Assembly: GCA_000431215.1 (NCBI GenBank)
Contig: HF985608.1
Span: forward strand, 57,601-62,828
Reading direction: 5' to 3'
Origin: Prevotella sp. CAG:1031
GTDB lineage: Bacteria; Bacteroidota; Bacteroidia; Bacteroidales; Muribaculaceae
Length of the DNA: 5,228 nt
Both the position numbers and the translations under genes were made by a program. The notes beneath the pieces are model-generated. The model was not told where the DNA came from. It saw only the letters and a program-made list of their open reading frames with translations, and ran no database searches. This document shows, one piece after another, positions 1 to 5,228 of the stretch (positions are counted from its first letter, which is position 1; each line of letters opens with the position of its first letter).

Positions 1-2
1 CC

Positions 3-734
3 GCCATATTGCCGGCAGGCGCGCAATCCGACACTCTGTCGGCCGATACTCTTCATTACCGGATGAATTATCACTGGGGGTATATCAGCAAGACTGCCGG
101 CGAGGGCACGGTCGTCACCCGTGAGTCGGGCGATACTGTCAGTGTCTCTTTTTCCGCACGCAGTATTCCGTGGGGCGGCCGGTTGTATTCGGTTAAAGAT
201 TCTCTGGTGGCAACCCTGAAGAGCGCCCCTTCGCTTTCAGAAGATGTCATCTATGAGAACGGCACTTATGCCAAACCGACGGTATCAGTCGGCCCCGACG
301 GCGTTCTTAATGTCCAGCGAAACTATCCCTATAGAAATATCATGGGGAAGGGGTCTCTAAGCGCTTCCGACGCCACTATGCAGGCCATTACGATAACGGC
401 CGATATGCTGAGCCTGTTCAAATGGGGCTCGGTGTTCGATTTCGACTCCATGCACCCCGGTCAGCTCCGGGATGTGGTAATAACGGGCGCCGATCCGGGG
501 AAGCTTCAGATCCGCTATAACGGCAAGACGAATCTCCGGCTCGACGGAGTGACATTGCCGGTCTATTCCATCGTTTTCACTTTCGAATATGAGGGCGCGA
601 TGTCGGACTACCCGGTTACAGCCTATATCGGGACACCGAGGATGATCCCTGTGTTCTTCTCGGCCGATCTCAAGATAGGCCACGTTCAGATGGCTCTTGA
701 AAATGTCGGCGAGCTTTTTTCTGACAAGAGCTGA
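3..734 (+). CDS. DUF3108 domain-containing exported protein, 5'-truncated by the window edge
   Basis: This is the last 243 residues of a Bacteroidales DUF3108-type protein, a family of unknown function thought to act in the periplasm or at the outer membrane. The first visible residues, AILPAGAQSD, look like the end of a signal peptide hydrophobic core followed by an A-G-A type signal peptidase I site. The open frame runs to the window edge, so the TTG at position 9 is not the real start. Family-like features are the early Y-H-W-G-Y strand (visible residues 23-27), the central segment ADMLSLFKWGSVFDFD (133-148), and a final run of alternating beta strands with YNGKTNLRLDG (172-182) and the conserved-style ending PVFFSADLKIGHVQMAL (216-232). 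It has no membrane segment apart from the presumed signal peptide, and no catalytic motif that I can name. It ends with TGA at 732-734 and converges on radC with a 5-base gap. The family assignment rests on remembered similarity to Bacteroides DUF3108 proteins, not on a search. Confidence 0.75.
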   Translation, partial: AILPAGAQSDTLSADTLHYRMNYHWGYISKTAGEGTVVTRESGDTVSVSFSARSIPWGGRLYSVKDSLVATLKSAPSLSEDVIYENGTYAKPTVSVGPDGVLNVQRNYPYRNIMGKGSLSASDATMQAITITADMLSLFKWGSVFDFDSMHPGQLRDVVITGADPGKLQIRYNGKTNLRLDGVTLPVYSIVFTFEYEGAMSDYPVTAYIGTPRMIPVFFSADLKIGHVQMALENVGELFSDKS

Positions 735-739
735 CGGAT

Positions 740-1435
740 CTACATACGGCCGTTGTCGTTGTAGCTGTAGAAACCTTTCGAGGTTATGATGATGTGGTCG
801 AGAACACGAATGTCGAGCAATTCGGCTCCCTGTTTGATTTTGCGTGTCAGCCGGTCGTCTTCGGCGCTTGGCGAAAGAGCTCCCGACGGATGGTTGTGGA
901 CAAGGATCATGCCGGCCGCAAGATGGTCGATGGCTTCGCGCATTATTATTTTCGGATCGACGACAGTGGCGGCTGTTCCTCCGCGGCTTATGAGGCGGTC
1001 GGCTATCACGGCGTTTGAGCGCGACAGCAGAATGATGCGGAATTCTTCGTATGGAAGGAGTGCCATGCTGTCGCGCAGAAGCTTGTAGGCATCTTCGCTC
1101 CCGGTAATTTTATTTGGAGCGGCAGAGCAGTTCATCGCCGACGAACAGCGCGCTCCGAGCTCGAACGAGGCGGCGATGCTGACTGCTTTGGCGTCGCCGA
1201 TTCCCTTGAAGCGGCGCGTCAGCTCTTTTATCGACATTCGCGCTATGTCGGGCAGGGAGCCCGAAGAGGAATAGAGCATATTCCGGCTCATGTCGAGAGC
1301 CGACATTCCCGGAAGACCCTGGCCGATTATTATGGCCAGTAACTCGGCGTCGCTCAGGCTTTTTATTCCGGATCGGATAGCTTTTTCGCGCGGCCTGTCG
1401 TCGGCGTTGAGGTCGGTGATTCTGACGGTGCTCAT
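740..1435 (-). CDS. radC: RadC family protein (UPF0758, JAMM/MPN+ fold)
   Basis: A complete 231-residue RadC, close to the usual family length of about 220-230. The N-terminal part carries the family signature DDRPREK (residues 12-18) and LSDAELLAIIIG (27-38), then a helix-hairpin-helix-like F-K-G-I-G-D-A-K-A (76-84). The C-terminal JAMM metal-binding domain has H180-N-H182-P-S-G, then P189-S190 and D193, with a likely catalytic glutamate at E130 or E131 in the P-Y-E-E-F stretch. All zinc ligands expected of an active JAMM protein are therefore present. The ATG overlaps the glycosyltransferase stop (ATGA at 1435-1432), and the protein begins just before the conserved DDRPREK region, which supports this start. 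RadC was named from an E. coli repair phenotype later traced to recG; its role is unsettled, and it is often linked to mobile DNA or natural transformation. Here it is the last gene of a housekeeping-like operon, so it is probably the chromosomal copy. Confidence 0.96.
   Translation of the reverse strand: MSTVRITDLNADDRPREKAIRSGIKSLSDAELLAIIIGQGLPGMSALDMSRNMLYSSSGSLPDIARMSIKELTRRFKGIGDAKAVSIAASFELGARCSSAMNCSAAPNKITGSEDAYKLLRDSMALLPYEEFRIILLSRSNAVIADRLISRGGTAATVVDPKIIMREAIDHLAAGMILVHNHPSGALSPSAEDDRLTRKIKQGAELLDIRVLDHIIITSKGFYSYNDNGRM
1432..1435 (-). other. ATGA stop/start overlap, glycosyltransferase to radC
   Basis: On the - strand the last base triplet of the glycosyltransferase (TGA, 1434-1432) shares bases with the radC ATG (1435-1433). 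The preceding codon is AAA, giving AAAATGA. No Shine-Dalgarno sequence sits at a useful distance upstream (the bases before are GCGCCGCGGAAA), so radC translation probably depends on ribosomes finishing the upstream gene. Confidence 0.9.
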
Positions 1436-2430
1436 TTTCCGCGGCGCATTTCGATCTCACGCTGGAGGTTACGGCCGCGGCGCAACAGAATATTGTTGAT
1501 ATAGGCGCGGATGAATCCCGTTCCGTAGCCGCAGATCTGTATGGCGGCGGCAGGAACGGCAAGGCAGGCGACTTCGGGGGATTCTGTCGAACACAATGCG
1601 GCGACAAACAATGCCGCGATATAAATTCCGATCGGAAGGAGCCACCAGGGGCTGACGAATATGCCGAGAAGCAGAAGCACGAGCCCTATGACAGTGGCTA
1701 CGGCAGGCAGAGTGTGGACGATTTTGAGAGATCCCGGATAAAGTTCCTTAAGGGTTATACGCGACATTCCGAAAACATGAACCTGCCGCCAGAATTTCGC
1801 AAAGTCGACACGCCTTTTGTGATATACTTTGGCGTCGGGAATCAGGGCTGTCGAGAATCCGGCCTGACGTATTCTCGTCGACATATCAATATCTTCGCTG
1901 AACATTTCGCGGAATCCTCCGACTTTGTCGTAGACTTCGCGGGTATAGCCCATATTGAAACTGCGCGGCACGAATTTCTCCATCGAATGGCGGCCGCCGC
2001 GGATTCCGCCGGTGGTCAGGAAAGATGTCATGGCAAAGTTGATCGCTTTCTGTGTCGGCGAGAACGACTCGTGGGCCGCATCGGGCCCGCCGAAGCAGTC
2101 AACAGGTTTTTCGGCGAGGCTCTGCGACAGAATCTCGAAATAGTCGGGAGGAATAACGCAGTCGCTGTCGAAGAAAACGAGCATTCGGCCGCGCGCGCGT
2201 TCTATGCCGTAGTTTCGCGCGATCGAACGTCCTTCGTTGGATTTGGGGTAGTAGTGGAGATCGAGCCGGCCGGCATATGCGTCGCATATATATCCGCAGG
2301 GCAGTGTCGAGCCGTCTTCTACGATTATTGTCTCGAAGTCGCGATATGTCTGTTCGGCGAGGCTTGCCAGAAGATCCTCGACTTCGGCGGGACGGTTATA
2401 GACCGGTACTATTACTGAGAATTGTGGCAT
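1432..2430 (-). CDS. Family 2 glycosyltransferase with C-terminal membrane segments
   Basis: A complete 332-residue GT2 (GT-A fold) enzyme, expected to transfer a sugar from a nucleotide-sugar donor on the cytoplasmic face of the inner membrane. The N-terminal strand FSVIVPVYNRP (4-14) starts right after the ATG, which fixes the start. The nucleotide-binding region continues with I-I-V-E-D-G-S (35-41), N-E-G-R-S-I-A-R-N (65-73) and the metal-binding D88-S-D90. The acceptor side has NMGYTREVYDKVGGF (159-173) followed by S-E-D-I-D (178-182), the likely catalytic base motif, and a R-x-R-x-x-G element at 186-191. After residue 240 come about three hydrophobic stretches, near 242-258, 261-280 and 286-305, and a very basic tail (312-332) that should stay cytoplasmic. 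It starts 5 bases after nspC and overlaps radC by 4 bases. Donor and acceptor cannot be read from the sequence. Candidates are capsule, exopolysaccharide or glycolipid synthesis, yet no other glycan gene is nearby. Confidence 0.93.
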   Translation of the reverse strand: MPQFSVIVPVYNRPAEVEDLLASLAEQTYRDFETIIVEDGSTLPCGYICDAYAGRLDLHYYPKSNEGRSIARNYGIERARGRMLVFFDSDCVIPPDYFEILSQSLAEKPVDCFGGPDAAHESFSPTQKAINFAMTSFLTTGGIRGGRHSMEKFVPRSFNMGYTREVYDKVGGFREMFSEDIDMSTRIRQAGFSTALIPDAKVYHKRRVDFAKFWRQVHVFGMSRITLKELYPGSLKIVHTLPAVATVIGLVLLLLGIFVSPWWLLPIGIYIAALFVAALCSTESPEVACLAVPAAAIQICGYGTGFIRAYINNILLRRGRNLQREIEMRRGK

Positions 2431-2435
2431 AATGA

Positions 2436-3569
2436 TCAGCTCATTCTGTTTTTGTAGTCGTTGTAGTCGAAATGGCGGAGAATCTCGATGCGGCCGTCGG
2501 CGCGCTCAAGAACGATGTCGGGGTGTGACAGACCGTTGAACATTGTGGTCTTCACAGTGGTATAATGGTTCATATCCTCGAGAGTAAGCCTCTGTCCGGT
2601 TTGGAGCGGGTCGGCGAAAAGCCATGGCCCGGCAAAGTCACCGCTCAGGCAGGAGTTCCCGCCCAAACGGTAGGGGAGGCCCGATGTCGCGTCGTCGGCA
2701 AGAGCTTCTGTTATAGCCGGCCGATAGGGCATTTCAAGTGTGTCGGGCATGTGGCAGGCGAAAGATGCGTCGATGATGGCTGTTTTTATTCCCGAGTCTT
2801 CGACGACGTCGACAACCGAGGTGATCAGATCGCCCGTGCGCCATGTCCATGCGCTTCCCGGCTCGAGAATAACCTGTAGATTGGGGTGACGTTTCCGAAA
2901 GGCTTTAAGCAGCCCGGTTAGATGGTCGGTGTCGTAACCTTCTCGTGTCATAAGATGTCCGCCCCCCATGTTGACCCATCTGAGTGTCGGGAGCCATTTG
3001 CCGAACTGCTCTTCGAAGGCGTCGAGAACACGTTCGAGATCATGGCTTGTCGACTCACACAGGGCATGAAAATGGAATCCGTCGAGTTCCGGGGGGAGTG
3101 TGTCGGGAAGTTTGTCGGAGGTCACTCCGAAACGCGAGCCGGGCAATGCCGGGTTGTAGAGGTCGGTTTCGACAACACTGCAGCGCGGGTTGACACGCAG
3201 CCCTGTTGATACGCCCGCATTCTTGGCCCGGAGGCCGTATCGGGCGAGCTGGTCGAGCGAGTTGAAGGTGATATGTGATGCGTGGGCCAGAAAGCTGTCG
3301 ATTGTGGCGGGAGTGTAGACCGGGCAGTAGACGTGGGCCTCTCCTCCGAGAGTTTCCACTCCGAGCCTCAGCTCATTCAGCGAGCTGGCGGTGAAGTCGC
3401 GGTTATATGGCCTGATAATGTCGAATGTACGCCATAGGGCATTTGCCTTGAAGGCCATGATAATGTTTACCCCGGCGTTTTTCTCTACGCCGGCGATAAG
3501 CTCGAGATTGCGGCGCAGACGGGTCTCGTATACTATATAATAAGGTGTGGTAAGATTCTCTTGTGTCAT
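2436..3569 (-). CDS. nspC: Carboxynorspermidine decarboxylase
   Basis: A complete 377-residue PLP enzyme of the alanine racemase fold, of the size usual for NspC. It decarboxylates carboxynorspermidine or carboxyspermidine to norspermidine or spermidine in the cytoplasm, the final step of the route that uses aspartate semialdehyde rather than decarboxylated S-adenosylmethionine. Visible motifs are the PLP lysine K41 in MAFKANA, the H168-A-L-C171-E172 element typical of NspC, a glycine-rich phosphate loop GGG (202-204), EPGSAW (236-241), the DASFACHMPD stretch (268-277), and the active-site cysteine C307 in N-S-C-L-S-G-D (305-311), expected to act across the dimer. The C-terminal F-N-G and H-P-D elements (345-351) are also present. 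The ATG overlaps the helicase stop in ATGA. The partner carboxynorspermidine dehydrogenase is not in the window, so the pathway is split across the genome or that gene lies outside. Other decarboxylases of the fold (LysA, SpeA, ODC) fit the HALCE and DASFACHMPD motifs less well. Confidence 0.95.
   Translation of the reverse strand: MTQENLTTPYYIVYETRLRRNLELIAGVEKNAGVNIIMAFKANALWRTFDIIRPYNRDFTASSLNELRLGVETLGGEAHVYCPVYTPATIDSFLAHASHITFNSLDQLARYGLRAKNAGVSTGLRVNPRCSVVETDLYNPALPGSRFGVTSDKLPDTLPPELDGFHFHALCESTSHDLERVLDAFEEQFGKWLPTLRWVNMGGGHLMTREGYDTDHLTGLLKAFRKRHPNLQVILEPGSAWTWRTGDLITSVVDVVEDSGIKTAIIDASFACHMPDTLEMPYRPAITEALADDATSGLPYRLGGNSCLSGDFAGPWLFADPLQTGQRLTLEDMNHYTTVKTTMFNGLSHPDIVLERADGRIEILRHFDYNDYKNRMS
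3566..3569 (-). other. ATGA stop/start overlap, helicase to nspC
   Basis: The helicase TGA (3568-3566) shares bases with the nspC ATG (3569-3567) on the - strand. The codon before the stop is again AAA, giving AAAATGA as at the radC junction. The upstream sequence (TTCGCCATCGAAAA) has no Shine-Dalgarno-like GGAGG, in keeping with Bacteroidota genes and with translational coupling. Confidence 0.9.
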
Positions 3570-5228
3570 TTTTCGATGGCGAATTTGGCAAACCGCAGAA
3601 GCATTGTCTTGCGTCCTTCCGATGAGAAGTCGACTGTTACGCGCGGATCGTCGGCAGTCTCGATACTTATTATAGTTCCGCGGCCGAAATGGCTGTGGAC
3701 TATGCTCATACCTTCGGTGAGTTCCGATGCTTTATGGTGAGCCATGTCGCTTTGCTGAACCGCCGTATTCTGTCTTGTTGCCGACAGAGGAGTGAAGCGC
3801 GGTTTCGGGGTCGACGGTATCTCGGCAAAACTGCGACGGTAGTTTGATATCGGATTACCTGTAGAAACAGTTTTTTCAGGACGGCTTCCTTCTTCAAAGT
3901 TTATCCATTCAGAGTCTATGTCGCCGAGGAACCTCGAAGGGCGGCATCCCACAGTCTGACCCGACCTGAATCGCGACCCGGCATAGGTTATCATGCAGTA
4001 ACGGCGTGCGCGCGTTATTGCTACATACAGCAATCTCCGTTCCTCTTCGATGCTTTCGGCTGTTTCGCCGCCCATGTTCGACGGGAAAAGGTCTTCTTCG
4101 AGTCCGACAATAAATACATTATTGAACTCAAGGCCTTTTGCGGCATGGACTGTCATGAGGGTAACCCTTTCGTCGGCATCTTCGACGCTGTCCTGATCGG
4201 TTGCGAGGGCAACGTCGGCCATGAAAGCCGCCAGCGACGGATCGCCGTCGGGTGTTTCGCGTGCCATGTCAACCATTGAGCGTATGCCTGACATCAACTC
4301 TTCGAGATTCTCGACTTTCGCCACATTCTCAGGAGTGCGTTCAGTGACGTATTGTTGCATTATCCGGGTTTTCTCCATAACGGCGACGGCGATTGTATAG
4401 GCGTCGGCACCCGATTCGTTGAGAGCCCTGAGGCTTTCCATTAGCGTCACGAATTCGCCGATGCGTTTTCGTGCAGCCCCCGTCAACGGGGCCTGATAAG
4501 CGTCGGGGTCGGATATGACGCGGCCTATGCTGACGCCATGTTCCATTGCGGCTGTGGCAAGTCGTCCGACGGTAGTGTCGCCGATGCCGCGCGCCGGAAA
4601 ATTTATGACCCTGCGCATGGCCTCGTCGTCGTCGGGGTTAAGAATCAGCCTGAAATAAGCTATGGCGTCGCGCACTTCCTTGCGCTGATAGAACGACAGG
4701 CCTCCATAGATGCGATAAGGAATCGCACGGCGCCGGAGCATTTCTTCGAGAACGCGGCTCTGGGCGTTGGTTCGGTAGAGAATGGCATATTCATCGAGGC
4801 TGTCGTGGGCGGAATGGCGGCGGCGCGTGATGGCCTGAGCCACGAGGGCGGCTTCGTCGTAGTCGCTGTAAGCGCGCGCCACTCTGACTTTTTCACCTTT
4901 TATTTCGCGGCCGAGAGCGCTGACAACGCGTTTCGGGATCTGCCTGACATTCTTCGCAATAAGCGAATTGGCGGCTTCGACGATGGGCGTTGTCGAGCGG
5001 TAGTTTGTTTCGAGCTTGAAAGTCCGCAATCCGGGATATTGTTTTTCGAGCGCGAGGATATTCGATATGTTGGCGCCACGGAACGAATAGATGCTCTGGG
5101 CGTCGTCGCCGACGACAGTCAGCCCATTGCTCCCTTCGGTCAGGCGGCGTATTATGCTGTGCTGGGCAAGATTGGTGTCCTGATACTCGTCGACAAGGAT
5201 ATATTTGAACCGTCGGCGAAGAGCGTCG
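3566..5228 (-). CDS. UvrD/PcrA-type superfamily 1 DNA helicase, N-terminus outside the window
   Basis: The visible 553 residues are the larger part of a 3'-5' SF1A helicase, usually about 720-780 residues, that unwinds DNA in nucleotide excision repair, mismatch repair and clearance of stalled forks. The frame is open to the right edge; a TTG at 5029 lies inside the gene and is not its start. Visible motifs, numbered from the edge, are Walker B Y-I-L-V-D-E-Y-Q-D (9-17), motif III VVGDDAQSIYSFRGAN (38-53), motif IV L-E-T-N-Y-R-S (72-78), YAILYRTNAQSR (147-158), motif V TLMTVHAAKGLEF (356-368) followed by GLEEDLFPS, and motif VI EEERRLLYVAITRAR (394-408) with its arginine finger. Walker A and the Q motif must lie upstream. 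A polar linker of about 65 residues leads to a C-terminal PcrA-like Tudor-type domain (506-553) with G-M-S-I-V-H-S-H-F-G-R-G-T-I. It is the first visible gene of the operon and overlaps nspC by 4 bases. UvrD and PcrA cannot be told apart here, though the C-terminal domain leans towards PcrA. Confidence 0.95.
   Translation of the reverse strand, partial: DALRRRFKYILVDEYQDTNLAQHSIIRRLTEGSNGLTVVGDDAQSIYSFRGANISNILALEKQYPGLRTFKLETNYRSTTPIVEAANSLIAKNVRQIPKRVVSALGREIKGEKVRVARAYSDYDEAALVAQAITRRRHSAHDSLDEYAILYRTNAQSRVLEEMLRRRAIPYRIYGGLSFYQRKEVRDAIAYFRLILNPDDDEAMRRVINFPARGIGDTTVGRLATAAMEHGVSIGRVISDPDAYQAPLTGAARKRIGEFVTLMESLRALNESGADAYTIAVAVMEKTRIMQQYVTERTPENVAKVENLEELMSGIRSMVDMARETPDGDPSLAAFMADVALATDQDSVEDADERVTLMTVHAAKGLEFNNVFIVGLEEDLFPSNMGGETAESIEEERRLLYVAITRARRYCMITYAGSRFRSGQTVGCRPSRFLGDIDSEWINFEEGSRPEKTVSTGNPISNYRRSFAEIPSTPKPRFTPLSATRQNTAVQQSDMAHHKASELTEGMSIVHSHFGRGTIISIETADDPRVTVDFSSEGRKTMLLRFAKFAIEK

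Noticed and set aside
772..785. A perfect 5-bp hairpin with a TTCG loop (AACCT-TTCG-AGGTT)
   Set aside because: It is inside the radC coding end, is short, and has no T tract on either side, so it is not supported as a terminator.
740..1435. RadC as a marker of a mobile element or defence island
   Set aside because: RadC-like genes do occur on such elements, but here it is coupled to housekeeping-like genes, with no integrase, transposase, att-like repeat or toxin/antitoxin gene nearby.
1110..1607. A 165-codon - strand frame across the glycosyltransferase/radC junction
   Set aside because: It is the alternative frame of two confident genes, and its protein is low in pattern with many Arg, Pro and Ser, typical of a shadow frame.
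1714..2418. A 234-codon open frame on the + strand, antisense to the glycosyltransferase
   Set aside because: It lies wholly inside a well-supported GT2 gene, has no recognisable domain, and its protein looks like a back-translation of the opposite strand.
2452..2469. A 9-base direct tandem repeat (TTGTAGTCG twice)
   Set aside because: It encodes the repeated D-Y-x-D-Y at the NspC C-terminus, where a similar Asp/Tyr-rich end is usual in the family; there is no sign of a larger repeat.
1..5228. Many GTCG/TCGG/CGAC tetramers across the window on both strands
   Set aside because: They occur in genes of both directions and fit codon and dinucleotide habit of a moderately GC-rich genome; no spacing or orientation pattern was seen.

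Overview
The window looks like ordinary, densely coding chromosome of a Bacteroidota bacterium, most likely order Bacteroidales. The reasons are a periplasmic DUF3108 protein of the Bacteroidales type, a carboxynorspermidine decarboxylase (the spermidine route usual in this phylum), no clear Shine-Dalgarno sequences, and a moderately high G+C content (somewhat over half by eye). A gut family such as Muribaculaceae would fit, but that is a guess from composition and protein style. No rRNA, tRNA, CRISPR array, insertion sequence, integrase or phage gene is visible.

Layout. On the + strand, positions 3-734 hold the 3' part of an exported DUF3108-family protein whose start lies to the left of the window. 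It converges, with only 5 bases between stop codons, on a block of four genes that all read on the - strand and fill the rest of the window. In transcription order (right to left) these are a UvrD/PcrA-type superfamily 1 helicase (3566-5228, N-terminus outside the window), nspC carboxynorspermidine decarboxylase (2436-3569), a family 2 glycosyltransferase with a C-terminal membrane anchor (1432-2430), and radC (740-1435). The junctions are a 4-base ATGA overlap, a 5-base gap and another 4-base ATGA overlap, so the four genes are almost certainly one transcript with translational coupling. No stretch of 300 bases lacks a gene; the only non-coding DNA besides the two leading bases is 735-739 and 2431-2435.

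How the genes work together. The two outer genes of the - strand block concern DNA: the helicase unwinds DNA in repair and replication restart, and RadC is a JAMM-fold protein historically linked to DNA repair, with an unsettled role. The two inner genes concern polyamine synthesis (NspC, last step to spermidine or norspermidine) and surface glycan synthesis (GT2). No shared pathway is evident; the link is probably one of co-expression. The operon promoter lies beyond the right edge.

I searched for an undescribed system and did not find one. The points worth a second look are modest: the mixed-function operon, the matching AAAATGA sequence at both overlapping junctions, the nearly gapless convergent pair, and the unassigned acceptor of the glycosyltransferase.
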